Made by a program: the position numbers and the translations under genes. The notes beneath the pieces are model-generated. The model saw only the letters and a program-made list of their open reading frames with translations, was not told the origin of the DNA and did not search any database. A stretch of DNA of 64,000 nucleotides from Pseudoflavonifractor sp. AF19-9AC (GTDB taxonomy: Bacteria; Bacillota; Clostridia; Oscillospirales; Oscillospiraceae), in assembly GCF_003478995.1 (NCBI RefSeq), contig NZ_QUGI01000001.1:205762-269761 (forward strand), written 5' to 3'. Shown here piece after piece: positions 49,258 to 57,286 of the stretch (the stretch's first letter is position 1; each line of letters starts with the position of its first letter).

Positions 49258-49527
49258 TATAATAATGTCTGCTGAACAAACCGAAAAGCGGTTTGTTCGC
49301 GCGGCAGTAGCCGCGCAATTCCATAAAATTGGCTCTTTTGAGCCATTTTATGGAATTTAAACATTATTTCAATGCGTTTTTCCATTGGAACGCAAGTCGT
49401 TCCAATGGAAAGTGCAAGGGTTTGGGACCGTATGGTCTGAAACCCTTGCACTGGAACAAAGACGGTAAGCCTTGGCGTTCAAGGCTTATGGCTTTGTTCC
49501 GCACGCATTATAATAATGTCTGCTGAA
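49258..49527. repeat. Hairpin cassette flanked by 19-bp direct repeats
   Basis: The direct repeat tataataatgtctgctgaa occurs at 49258-49276 and 49509-49527. Between and overlapping lie six stems: 49274-49283 with 49289-49298 (10 bp); 49299-49305 with 49310-49316 (7 bp); 49317-49335 with 49340-49357 (18 bp, one bulge); 49379-49391 with 49399-49411 (13 bp); 49411-49423 with 49440-49452 (13 bp); 49453-49461 with 49492-49500 (9 bp), which encloses a 9-bp stem (49466-49474 with 49480-49488). No protein is encoded. The repeat includes a TATAAT box, so the rsmI promoter -10 is duplicated. Confidence 0.85.
49486..49514 (+). promoter_or_regulatory. Likely rsmI promoter
   Basis: TATAAT (49509-49514) inside the second direct repeat, with a poor -35 (TTATGG, 49486-49491) at 17 bp that lies within the last hairpin. 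Confidence 0.45.
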
Positions 49528-49552
49528 TCCAAACGACAAAGGAGAATGTAAC

Positions 49553-50389
49553 ATGGCAGGCACCCTCTATCTGGTTCCCACCCCCATTGGAAACCTGGGA
49601 GACATCTCAAAGCGCATGGCAGATACCCTGGCTCAGGTGGATTTTGTGGCGGCAGAGGATACCCGGGTGTCTCTGAAGCTGCTCAACCACTTGGACATCA
49701 AAAAGCCCATGCTCTCCTACCATCGCCACAATACCCAGACCGGCGGTCCCCAGGTTCTGGCCCGCCTGCGGGCGGGAGAAAATGGAGCCCTGGTCACCGA
49801 TGCAGGTATGCCAGCCATCTCCGACCCGGGAGAAGAGCTGGTGGCCCAGTGTGTGGAGGAGGGGATCCCGGTGGTGGCCCTGCCCGGGCCCTGCGCCCTG
49901 GTGACTGCCCTGGCCGTCTCCGGGCAGCCCACAGGCCGCTTTACCTTTGAGGGCTTTCCGGCCATGAATAAGAAAAACCGCCGGGCCCACCTGGAGTCCC
50001 TGCGGGGAGAAGAGCGGACGATGATCTTCTATGAAGCGCCCCATAAGCTGGCGGCGACCCTGGAGGATCTGGCGGAAACCTTCGGGGCGGACCGGCCGGT
50101 TTCCCTGTGCCGGGAGCTGACCAAGCTCCATGAAGAGGTGGTGCGCACCACTCTGGGACAGGCGGCCGAGCACTACCGGAATACCCCGCCCAAAGGAGAA
50201 TTTGTGCTGGTGGTGCGGGGAGCTCAGCCTCAGGCAGAGGAGGAGGCCACGTTGGAGGACGGCCTCGCTCTGGTGGAACGGCTGCGGGAGGAGGACCTCT
50301 CCCTCCGGGATGCAGTGAAACGGGCGGCCAAGGAACTTGGATTATCCCGCAATCAGCTTTACGACTATGTGTTGAAAAGCGAAAACTGA
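49553..50389 (+). CDS. rsmI: 16S rRNA (cytidine-1402-2'-O)-methyltransferase
   Basis: A 278-residue tetrapyrrole-methylase-fold enzyme methylating C1402 of 16S rRNA at the decoding centre. The start follows AAAGGAG. LYLVPTPIGNLGDIS, AAEDTRVSLKLLNHL, SYHRHN and VTDAGMPAISDPGEELV are the family signatures. The C-terminal part ends with a small helix-turn-helix-like segment (AKELGLSRNQLYDYVL). Confidence 0.96.
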   Translation: MAGTLYLVPTPIGNLGDISKRMADTLAQVDFVAAEDTRVSLKLLNHLDIKKPMLSYHRHNTQTGGPQVLARLRAGENGALVTDAGMPAISDPGEELVAQCVEEGIPVVALPGPCALVTALAVSGQPTGRFTFEGFPAMNKKNRRAHLESLRGEERTMIFYEAPHKLAATLEDLAETFGADRPVSLCRELTKLHEEVVRTTLGQAAEHYRNTPPKGEFVLVVRGAQPQAEEEATLEDGLALVERLREEDLSLRDAVKRAAKELGLSRNQLYDYVLKSEN

Positions 50390-50400
50390 ACGAAGCGGAA

Positions 50401-50438
50401 AAAAGGCCCGCTCTTCCCCTGGGAAGAGCGGGCCTTTT
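50401..50438. terminator. Bidirectional intrinsic terminator
   Basis: A perfect 18-bp stem (50401-50418 with 50421-50438) with A/T runs at its base, between converging rsmI and the AbrB-type gene. Confidence 0.92.
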
Positions 50439-50468
50439 GATGTCTGGTGTTATGTGGAAACGAAACGC

Positions 50469-50720
50469 TCAGTCCCGCTCCCCTTGAAGAAGTGCCTTAA
50501 TGCAGTTCTGGCAGACGTTTTTCCCACGGAAGGAGATAACATCCTTTGCCTCATCACAGAAAATGCAGGTGGGCTGATATTTCTTCAGCACGATGGAAGG
50601 GCCATCCATATAAATCTCCAGGCTGTCCTTTTCTGCAATGTCCAGGGTGCGTCTCAATTCGATTGGAAGCACGATACGGCCCAATTCATCTACTTTCCGA
50701 ACAATACCGGTAGACTTCAT
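50469..50720 (-). CDS. AbrB/SpoVT-type regulator with a C-terminal zinc-ribbon-like motif
   Basis: An 83-residue protein; the ATG at 50720 follows AAAGGA. The N-terminal swapped-hairpin domain is MKSTGIVRKVDELGRIVLPI followed by ELRRTLDIAEKDSLEIY, as in AbrB, a transition-state DNA-binding regulator. The C-terminal half carries CIFCDEAKDVISF and CQNCI, a two-CxxC pattern that may hold zinc. A palindrome over its -10 box suggests autoregulation. Confidence 0.92.
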   Translation of the reverse strand: MKSTGIVRKVDELGRIVLPIELRRTLDIAEKDSLEIYMDGPSIVLKKYQPTCIFCDEAKDVISFRGKNVCQNCIKALLQGERD

Positions 50721-50797
50721 GAAATCCATCCTTTCTCTTTTCCAGTGGTGAACGAGCAGACCTTGCCGGAAAAGGGGAGCGCCCTGACCGCAAGGAA

Positions 50798-50840
50798 AAT
50801 ATTCGTAAGAATATTCTACTACAAAGATATGTTCTGTCAA
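50798..50840 (-). promoter_or_regulatory. AbrB-type gene promoter with overlapping palindrome
   Basis: Minus-strand TTGACA (50840-50835), 16-bp spacer, TAGAAT (50818-50813). The palindrome aatattc-gtaa-gaatatt (50798-50815) overlaps the -10 and start point, where a repressor would block polymerase. Confidence 0.7.
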
Positions 50841-50989
50841 CAGTTTTTAAAGGATAAAATGCAAAAAAATACAGCGAAAACAGGGAAAATATAGCGAAAA
50901 TTGGGAAAAATAGGCAGAAAAAGGCGAATGAAAATTCCAACATGAAGTGGGAGACTCGTCTATATATATGGACAAGAGGGGGCGAGTGA

Positions 50990-51568
50990 ATGGCGATGAC
51001 GATCATTTGGACGGGTATGGTAGTACTCTCCATACTCTGCGGACTGGTCACCGGACGGGGACCGGAGGTGGCGGCTGCGGCGATTGAAGGCACGAGGGCG
51101 GCGGTGGAACTGAGTCTGTCCATTGCGGGGATGATGTGTCTGTGGACGGGAATCATGGAGGTCATGCGGCAGGCGGGACTGGCAGAGAAGTTGTCCCGGC
51201 TACTGGCTCCAGTGCTGAGACGGCTCTTTCCCCAAGTGGCCAAGGACCGAGCCATTATGGACAGCATCTCGGCCAATGTGTCCGCCAACCTGCTGGGGCT
51301 GGGCAATGCGGCGACCCCTCTGGGGCTGGAGGCGGCCCGGAAAATGGGGGAGAAAAGCAAGGGAACTGCCTCCGATGCCCTGTGTATGCTGGTGGTGTGC
51401 AATACCGCATCCATCCAGCTGATTCCTACCACGGTGGCGGCGGTCCGGGCCGGAGCGGGAAGTCAGGCGCCCTTCGATATCCTGCCGGCGGTATGGCTGG
51501 CCTCCGCCATTTCGGTTGGCGTAGGGATCGGGGCCTGTAAGCTGCTGGCCCGGATGTGGAGGGACTGA
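50990..51568 (+). CDS. spmA: Spore maturation protein A
   Basis: A 192-residue membrane protein of the nucleoside-recognition (Gate) family; the start follows AGAGGGGG. It contains AGMMCLWTGIMEVMRQAGL and ANLLGLGNAATPLGLEAARK, characteristic of SpmA, and VCNTASIQLIPTTVAAVR. SpmA and SpmB together are needed for spore core dehydration. The next gene begins at its last base plus one. Confidence 0.93.
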   Translation: MAMTIIWTGMVVLSILCGLVTGRGPEVAAAAIEGTRAAVELSLSIAGMMCLWTGIMEVMRQAGLAEKLSRLLAPVLRRLFPQVAKDRAIMDSISANVSANLLGLGNAATPLGLEAARKMGEKSKGTASDALCMLVVCNTASIQLIPTTVAAVRAGAGSQAPFDILPAVWLASAISVGVGIGACKLLARMWRD

Positions 51569-51569
51569 G

Positions 51570-52097
51570 ATGACAGAGCTTCTCTTTACCATGCTGGTTC
51601 CATTCACCATCGCCGGGGTAGCCCTGTATGGAGCTGTGCGGAGGGTGGATGTTTATTCGGCGCTGGTGCATGGCGCTGGCGAAGGATTGGAAACACTTTG
51701 GCGGATTGTTCCGGCGCTCGTTGGGCTGATGACAGCAGTCTATATGCTCCGGGCCTCCGGAGCATTGGAGCTGGCCGCAGGGTACCTGGCTCCCCTGCTG
51801 GAGCGGGTGGGACTGCCCGCCGAGCTGCTGCCCCTCATGCTGGTGCGTCCGGTGAGCGGCTCGGCTGCCCTGGGGGTGGGGGCGGAGCTGATGGAGACCT
51901 ATGGTCCGGATTCCCTGCTGGGGCGGACCGCGGCGGTGATGCTGGGTTCCACGGAGACCACCTTCTATACCATTGCAGTCTACTTTGGTGCAGTGGGCAT
52001 TACCCGTACCCGCTATGCGGTGCCCGCCGCCTTGTGCGCAGACCTGGCGGGATTTTTAGCCTCTGCCTGGGCGGTGCGGCTGTGTTTTGGAGGATAA
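51570..52097 (+). CDS. spmB: Spore maturation protein B
   Basis: A 175-residue membrane protein, partner of SpmA. It has LMLVRPVSGSAALGVGAEL and VMLGSTETTFYTIAVYFGAV, the SpmB/Gate-domain hallmarks. Start directly after spmA with GGGACTGAG context. The pair is expected to be active during sporulation; no clear sporulation-sigma promoter could be assigned upstream of spmA. Confidence 0.93.
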   Translation: MTELLFTMLVPFTIAGVALYGAVRRVDVYSALVHGAGEGLETLWRIVPALVGLMTAVYMLRASGALELAAGYLAPLLERVGLPAELLPLMLVRPVSGSAALGVGAELMETYGPDSLLGRTAAVMLGSTETTFYTIAVYFGAVGITRTRYAVPAALCADLAGFLASAWAVRLCFGG

Positions 52098-52104
52098 AAA
52101 CGGA

Positions 52105-52135
52105 AAAAGTCCCGGCCGAACTCGGCCGGGGCTTT
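52105..52135. terminator. Stem-loop between spmB and the DUF1576 gene
   Basis: A 9-bp GC-rich stem cccggccga/tcggccggg with AAAAA to its left and a short T run to its right; probably serves both converging genes. Confidence 0.7.
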
Positions 52136-52149
52136 GCTGTATCGGGAGA

Positions 52150-53523
52150 TCAATCCTTTGTTTCGGTGATCTGATGGGGCTCGGGGGGAGTGATGGGGGC
52201 GTCCTCCTCCATCTGCGTGAAGTAGTCCTTCTCCTGCAGCACCGGCTTGCGCTTCCGGGCAATGGCCAGAATGCAGGGATACAGCACTACGGCCACCAGA
52301 CCGCCGGAGAAGCCGTTGTTATAGAGGTTCATACCCGCCACAGGCGTTCCTGTATAAAGCACCACAGAGGCGTGGAGAAAGCCGGCCAGCACACCGTAGG
52401 GCCAGCCAAAATAGCCGGAGATGGGGGCCAGGGTGGTGCAGAACAGGCAGGCCAGCTGTACAGCGGACTGGTTCAGAGACCAGTGCATCACAAAGCTGCC
52501 CAGAATGACCCCTACCATGGGGGGCAGGATGTTAAAGGCGTGCTTGCCAAAGGCGGAAAAGCCCATGATGGTGAGGATTCCTCCCACGGTGGGGCCGTTC
52601 AGATCACCGCCGATGGCCAGAATAAACACGGTGCCGATGAGACCGTTGATGCCGGCATTTATGAGGACAGGGGCGGGCCCGAACATACGCAGGTAGTCGC
52701 TGGGGGCCCGGCCGCTGGTCTGAAGCAGACGCCGGTAACCGGCCCAGGCGGCCCACAGGGGAAGCCGGCACAGGAACAGGCCGGAAAGAATCAGAATCAG
52801 ACACAGGATCACCAGCATGGGAAGAAAAATCCCGTTGCAGCCGTGGGCCCAGCGGTACTGAGTGGTGGGGTCAGCACCCAGGGAACTCATCAGCGGGACG
52901 CAGATAAAAGCAACCAGCCCGCAGGCAAAACCCACGTTATAAAGGTTCATGCCATTCTGAATGCGGTATGTATAGGCGGCCAGAGGGGGTAGAATGAAGC
53001 CAATGACCAGCCCGATGAGTGAGCCGGATAAGGGCGTGCCCCAGCCGTTGTCCAGGGCAATGTAGCTGATGACGGGGGCCAGTGCGGTGGACATGAGCCC
53101 GATGTTTACAAAGGAGGCATAGGGCTCTTTCCGGTACTTGGCATACAACCAGGAGCCCAGCAGAATGGGCCAGATGTTGACAAAGTTTTTGCCGAACAGG
53201 GAGAAACCGGACATAAGGCCGATGACCACCAGGGTCATTCCGTTGAGTACGTCCCTGGAAAACCAGAGGACGCAAAGAGAAATGGCAGTCACCAGAGCGG
53301 AGTTCACCAGGGCGGCTCCGGGGCCTGCCACCATAACGTAGTCCGTGATGAGGGCGTCCTCCGTGAGAATGATGGCCTTTAATCCCGCCAAAATGTGTTC
53401 TGGGGTATCCAGAAGGAATCCGGTCAGGGCCAGCAGAGAGGCGTAAATCCACAGATAGGGGAGCATTTTGTTGTAGCGGGTGTGCTGGGATGCAGAATGG
53501 GAGGACAGCGGTTGTTGGCCCAT
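52150..53523 (-). CDS. DUF1576 integral membrane protein
   Basis: A 457-residue protein with about twelve hydrophobic helices, arranged as two similar halves: GKNFVNIWPILLGSWLYAKY and the later GKHAFNILPPMVGVILGSF; YNVGFACGLVAF and YNNGFSGGLVAV. This internal duplication is typical of DUF1576 transporters-like proteins of unknown substrate. The start at 53523 follows GGAAG. It begins 49 bp after ribF on the same strand, so it may be at the end of that operon. Confidence 0.87.
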   Translation of the reverse strand: MGQQPLSSHSASQHTRYNKMLPYLWIYASLLALTGFLLDTPEHILAGLKAIILTEDALITDYVMVAGPGAALVNSALVTAISLCVLWFSRDVLNGMTLVVIGLMSGFSLFGKNFVNIWPILLGSWLYAKYRKEPYASFVNIGLMSTALAPVISYIALDNGWGTPLSGSLIGLVIGFILPPLAAYTYRIQNGMNLYNVGFACGLVAFICVPLMSSLGADPTTQYRWAHGCNGIFLPMLVILCLILILSGLFLCRLPLWAAWAGYRRLLQTSGRAPSDYLRMFGPAPVLINAGINGLIGTVFILAIGGDLNGPTVGGILTIMGFSAFGKHAFNILPPMVGVILGSFVMHWSLNQSAVQLACLFCTTLAPISGYFGWPYGVLAGFLHASVVLYTGTPVAGMNLYNNGFSGGLVAVVLYPCILAIARKRKPVLQEKDYFTQMEEDAPITPPEPHQITETKD

Positions 53524-53571
53524 GGAATCGACTTCCTTTCCTACATAGTGGGTGCGGGGGACAGGGGAAGA

Positions 53572-54480
53572 TCAGTCCCGATCCCGGAAATAAGCCCTTG
53601 TCTGTTCCACGTTGCGGCCAATTTCCTCCGACAGGGCCTGAAGCGAGGGGAATTTCTGTTCCCCGCGCAGATACTTGAAAAACTCCATCCGCATGGGATG
53701 GCCGTATAGGTCTCCGTCAAAGTCCAGTAAAAAGCCCTCTACCGTCACTCGGCCGTCGTTCTCATCCACCGTAGGCCTTACGCCCACATTGGTGACAGCA
53801 CACCGGCACTGGCCGTCAAACCAGACCCGGGTGGCATAGACGCCGAAGGCGGGAACAATGACGCGCTCTGGGATTCGCAGGTTAACGGTGGGAAAGCCCA
53901 GAGTAGAGCTTCCGATGTGCTTCCCGTGGGTGACACGGTTGGATAGAATATGGGGATGGCCCAGGAACTGGGTGGCGCGCTCCATTTCTCCTTGAGCAAT
54001 GAGGGTGCGGATGTAGGTGGAGGAGATGGTAATGCCGTCCTGCACTACCTTGGGGATGATGTCGCATCCAATGCCCAGCTGGGCACACTTTTCCCGCAGA
54101 CGGTCGGGGTTGCCCTTGCCCATATAGCCAAAGTGAAAATCGTGTCCGGCCACCACGTGGGCCACGCCCAATTCCTTGACCAAATACTGGACGATAAAAT
54201 CCTCCCAATCCATGCGCATCATGGCGTCGAAGGAGGCGACAATCACTTCCTTGATGCCGTAGCAGCGGCGCATGAGCCAGATCCGATCCTCCACAGAGCT
54301 GAGAAGCGGGACGCTTTGTCCGGTGATGGCTGCGCCGGGATGCTGGTCAAAGGTGAAGGCACAGGGGACTGCACCCAGCCGATCTGCGGCAGTGGTGACA
54401 GCCCGGAGCAGTGCCCCGTGGCCAAGGTGAACGCCGTCAAAGAAGCCCAGAGCGATCACACGATTTTGGTTGTTTGCCAT
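53572..54480 (-). CDS. ribF: Bifunctional riboflavin kinase / FAD synthetase
   Basis: A 302-residue enzyme converting riboflavin to FMN and FAD. The N-terminal adenylyltransferase has GFFDGVHLGHGALL (HxGH nucleotide loop) and the later GITISSTYIRTLI. The C-terminal kinase has GSSTLGFPTVNLRIP and VGVRPTVDENDG. The start at 54480 follows AGGAGCG. The preceding 970 bp consist of tandem copies of this start region, so translation initiation of ribF competes with several decoy start sites on the same transcript. Confidence 0.95.
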   Translation of the reverse strand: MANNQNRVIALGFFDGVHLGHGALLRAVTTAADRLGAVPCAFTFDQHPGAAITGQSVPLLSSVEDRIWLMRRCYGIKEVIVASFDAMMRMDWEDFIVQYLVKELGVAHVVAGHDFHFGYMGKGNPDRLREKCAQLGIGCDIIPKVVQDGITISSTYIRTLIAQGEMERATQFLGHPHILSNRVTHGKHIGSSTLGFPTVNLRIPERVIVPAFGVYATRVWFDGQCRCAVTNVGVRPTVDENDGRVTVEGFLLDFDGDLYGHPMRMEFFKYLRGEQKFPSLQALSEEIGRNVEQTRAYFRDRD

Positions 54481-54580
54481 AGTTTCGCTCCTAAGAAGTG
54501 GTATGTACGGCGTTCCCCGGCGAACGCCAGTGAGCCGCCCTGGGGGCGGAGAATCGGCGCAGAGCGCCGGGTCGATAAAA

Positions 54581-54661
54581 TCAAATCAATTCCTTTGGCG
54601 TAGCAAAGGGCACGCCGTCAAAGAAGCCCAGAGCGATCGCACGATTTTGGTTGTTTGCCAT
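54581..54661 (-). pseudogene. Truncated ribF start copy 1 (26 codons)
   Basis: ATG after AGGAGAGAAACT; the first 17 codons copy ribF (with one change, V8A), then nine unrelated codons and TGA. May be translated as a leader peptide. Confidence 0.6.
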
Positions 54662-54761
54662 AGTTTCTCTCCTAAGAAGTGGTATGTACGGCGTTCACCT
54701 GCGAACGCCAGTGAGCCGCCCTGTGGGCGGAGAATCGGCGCAGAGCGCCGGTTCGATAAAA

Positions 54762-54842
54762 TCAAATCAATTCCTTTTGCGTAGCAAAAGGCACGCCGTC
54801 AAAGAAGCCCAGAGCGATCACACGATTTTGGTTGTTTGCCAT
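54762..54842 (-). pseudogene. Truncated ribF start copy 2 (26 codons)
   Basis: Same layout, beginning MANNQNRVIALGFFDGV and stopping at TGA 54764-54762; the upstream AGGAG is intact. Confidence 0.6.
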
Positions 54843-54942
54843 AGTTTCTCTCCTAAGAAGTGGTATGTACGGCGTTCACCTGCGAACGCCAGTGAGCCGC
54901 CCTGTGGGCGGAGAATCGGCGCAGAGCGCCGGTTCGATAAAA

Positions 54943-55023
54943 TCAAATCAATTCCTTTTGCGTAGCAAAAGGCACGCCGTCAAAGAAGCCCAGAGCGATC
55001 ACACGATTTTGGTTGTTTGCCAT
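54943..55023 (-). pseudogene. Truncated ribF start copy 3 (26 codons)
   Basis: Identical in sequence to copy 2, with intact ribosome binding site, start and stop. Confidence 0.6.
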
Positions 55024-55123
55024 AGTTTCTCTCCTAAGAAGTGGTATGTACGGCGTTCACCTGCGAACGCCAGTGAGCCGCCCTGTGGGCGGAGAATCGG
55101 CGCAGAGCGCCGGTTCGATAAAA

Positions 55124-55204
55124 TCAAATCAATTCCTTTTGCGTAGCAAAAGGCACGCCGTCAAAGAAGCCCAGAGCGATCACACGATTTTGGTTGTTTG
55201 CCAT
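55124..55204 (-). pseudogene. Truncated ribF start copy 4 (26 codons)
   Basis: Coding part matches copies 2 and 3; the spacer upstream has a few substitutions, marking it as an older copy. Confidence 0.6.
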
Positions 55205-55452
55205 AGTTTCTCTCCTAAGAAGTGGTATGTACGGCGTTCACCTGCGAACGTCAGTGAGCCACCCTGTGGGCGGAGAATCGGCGCAGGGCGCCGGTTCGAT
55301 AAAATTAAATCAATTCCTTTTGCGCAGCAAAAGGCACGCCGTCAAAGAAGCCCGGAGCGATCCCCTGACCTTGGTTGTCTGCCCAAATTTCGCACTTGAG
55401 TGACATATACTGCGTTTACCGAAGAAGGTCAGTGAGCTGCGAAAGAGAGGGC

Positions 55453-56337
55453 TTACACAGTGAAAAAGCTTTTTATTGTGCTCAGCTTTCGACCCTCACA
55501 GCGGCAAAGGGCAAGAAATTCGCCATCTGCACCGTACACCCGGCACTCGCCTCGAAGAGACTCCGGGAGTTCTTCCTTGGAAAGCACCAGCGTCATGCCG
55601 TTGCGCAGCTTCCGTTCTGCCTCCGGCCGAAGAATTAGGACAGGCCGTCCCGCAAAATAGGCGTCAATGGGCAAAAGCAGGGAGAGGGGATCCTCTGCCG
55701 CCTGCACTTGTTCCAGAGTGACGGTGTCCGCCAGGGTAAAGCCTGCCGCCATGGTCCGACGCAGGCGGCTCATGCAGCCGCCGCAGCCCAGAGCCTGCCC
55801 AATGTCGTGGCACAGAGTGCGCACATAGGTGCCCTTGGAGCAGCGAACCCGGATGGTAAATTCGTCGGGGGCGCGCTGTTCCTCCACAGTCAGGGCGTGG
55901 ATGGTGACGGGGCGGGCGGGACGCTCAACCTCCCGGCCCTTCCGGGCCAGCTCGTAGAGCTTCTTGCCGTTGATTTTAATGGCGGAGTACATGGGGGGCA
56001 CCTGCTGAATGTCCCCCCGGAAGGCCGGGAGCACCACCTCAAGCTCCTCCGGCGTGACAGAGACGGGATGCTGCTCCAGCACCTCGCCGCTGGTGTCCTG
56101 GGTGTTGGTGACAAGCCCCAGCTTCAGCCCGGCGATGTACTCCTTTTCTCCCTCGCTGGCGAAGGAGACGGCCCGGGTGGCTCGCCCTAAAAAGACGGGC
56201 AGTACGCCGGTGGCCATGGGGTCCAGGGTGCCGGCGTGGCCCACCCGCTTTTCGTGAAAAATGCCCCGTAGCTTGGCGCATACATCCATACTGGTCCAAT
56301 CCTGGGCCTTGTCGATGACGAGAATTCCGTTAGCCAT
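55453..56337 (-). CDS. truB: tRNA pseudouridine-55 synthase
   Basis: A 294-residue enzyme making pseudouridine 55 in the T arm of tRNAs. The catalytic motif GHAGTLDPMATGVLPV holds the essential Asp. QVPPMYSAIKINGKKLYELAR and SKGTYVRTLCHDIG are the other family segments. Its start overlaps the nrnA end by eight bases. The downstream gap to ribF contains the tandem array. Confidence 0.96.
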   Translation of the reverse strand: MANGILVIDKAQDWTSMDVCAKLRGIFHEKRVGHAGTLDPMATGVLPVFLGRATRAVSFASEGEKEYIAGLKLGLVTNTQDTSGEVLEQHPVSVTPEELEVVLPAFRGDIQQVPPMYSAIKINGKKLYELARKGREVERPARPVTIHALTVEEQRAPDEFTIRVRCSKGTYVRTLCHDIGQALGCGGCMSRLRRTMAAGFTLADTVTLEQVQAAEDPLSLLLPIDAYFAGRPVLILRPEAERKLRNGMTLVLSKEELPESLRGECRVYGADGEFLALCRCEGRKLSTIKSFFTV

Positions 56338-57286
56338 GCTTCACCTGCCGGATGGCGTCCAGCACCGCCTGCTTGGCCTGGGCCATGGTGCCCTGGGTCA
56401 TGCCGCCCGCAGCAGCGGCGTGGCCGCCGCCGCTCAGCAGGGCGCATACATGGCTGGCGTTGAGGCGCTGGGCATCGGTGCGCAGAGAAATCTTCCATTT
56501 GCCGGGGGACAGTTCCCGCAGGGTGGCGGCGTTGTAAACGCCCTCCACCTGGCCCACAAAGTTGGCAATGTCCTCCAGATCCCGCTCATCCGCCCCAACC
56601 TGGGCCAGCATATCCAGACTGACGGCGGCCAGGGCGGTCTCGCCGTTGTCGTGGAGCTCCATGGACTGAGCGATGAGTCCCTCCAGCTGAAGCCGCTTCA
56701 TGGACTTGGTGCGGAAGTGGCGCTTGTTCAGCTGGGCCAGGGGAATGCCGCAGTCAATGAGCTGGGCGGCGATGCGGTGGGTGTCGGAGGTGGTGTTGCC
56801 ATACTGGAAACAGCCGCAGTCAGTGGAGATGGCCACATAGAGAGCTGTTCCCATTTCTGGCGTAATTTGGCAGAATTGTTTCACGATGTCGTACATCAAT
56901 TCGCCGCAGGCGGCCCGACTGGCGTCCAGACAGGTCTCCTTGGCAAAAAATTCCTGGGAGGGGTGGTGGTCAATAGCCAGGTCCACCTTCTCCAGATAAA
57001 TCTGGGCGTTGTCAGGGAAGAGCCCCCGGGCGGCAATGTCCACTGACACCACGGTGTGGGGCACAAAGGAGTCGGGAGCCAGCAGCCCCTCCAGGTAGGG
57101 GGAGAAGAGAGGGGTGGTCTCAGGGTTGGGCAGAGCATGGGCGGTCTTGCCCGCCTGGCGCAGGGCCAGACAGAGCCCGGCGGCGCAGCCTACCGTGTCA
57201 CCGTCGGGCCGCACGTGGGTCAGAATGAGATAATTGTCATGGGAGCGTAGAAAATCCGCTGCCTGCTGTGGGGTCATGGTATTCAC
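56330..57286 (-). CDS. nrnA: DHH/DHHA1 phosphoesterase, NrnA-like
   Basis: A 318-residue nanoRNase/PAP phosphatase. Motifs are HVRPDGDTVGCAAGL, the DHH signature in AIDHHPSQEF, STDCGCFQYGN and the DHHA1 GGGHAAAAGG. NrnA degrades 2-5-nt RNA and 3'-phosphoadenosine phosphates using Mn. It overlaps rbfA by four bases and truB by eight, a tight operon. Confidence 0.95.
   Translation of the reverse strand: MNTMTPQQAADFLRSHDNYLILTHVRPDGDTVGCAAGLCLALRQAGKTAHALPNPETTPLFSPYLEGLLAPDSFVPHTVVSVDIAARGLFPDNAQIYLEKVDLAIDHHPSQEFFAKETCLDASRAACGELMYDIVKQFCQITPEMGTALYVAISTDCGCFQYGNTTSDTHRIAAQLIDCGIPLAQLNKRHFRTKSMKRLQLEGLIAQSMELHDNGETALAAVSLDMLAQVGADERDLEDIANFVGQVEGVYNAATLRELSPGKWKISLRTDAQRLNASHVCALLSGGGHAAAAGGMTQGTMAQAKQAVLDAIRQVKHG

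Larger units (their letters stand above)
54481..55452 (-). repeat. 181-bp tandem array duplicating the ribF start region
   Basis: Starting at the ribF ATG (54480), the same AGGAG-ATG-MANNQNR unit recurs every 181 bp at 54661, 54842, 55023 and 55204, with a degenerate sixth copy at about 55385 that has lost its start (TGG). The middle units look identical, the outer ones diverged. Each unit also has four short hairpins, e.g. 54690-54696 with 54703-54709, 54716-54721 with 54725-54730, 54736-54741 with 54745-54750 and 54773-54780 with 54784-54791. The array fills the whole truB-ribF gap. Confidence 0.93.

Noticed and set aside
50930..50989. Sporulation-sigma promoter for spmAB
   Set aside because: AT-rich sequence is present but no clear sigma-E or sigma-G boxes with correct spacing could be fixed.
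54470..55399. Series of overlapping 104-codon open frames on the plus strand across the ribF array
   Set aside because: They are periodic by-products of the 181-bp repeat read antisense to the ribF start copies; no ribosome binding sites or domain, and each frame exists only because the repeat length leaves it open.
54481..55452. CRISPR array
   Set aside because: The units are 181 bp, contiguous, without unique spacers between short repeats, and contain a copied coding start; no cas genes are nearby.
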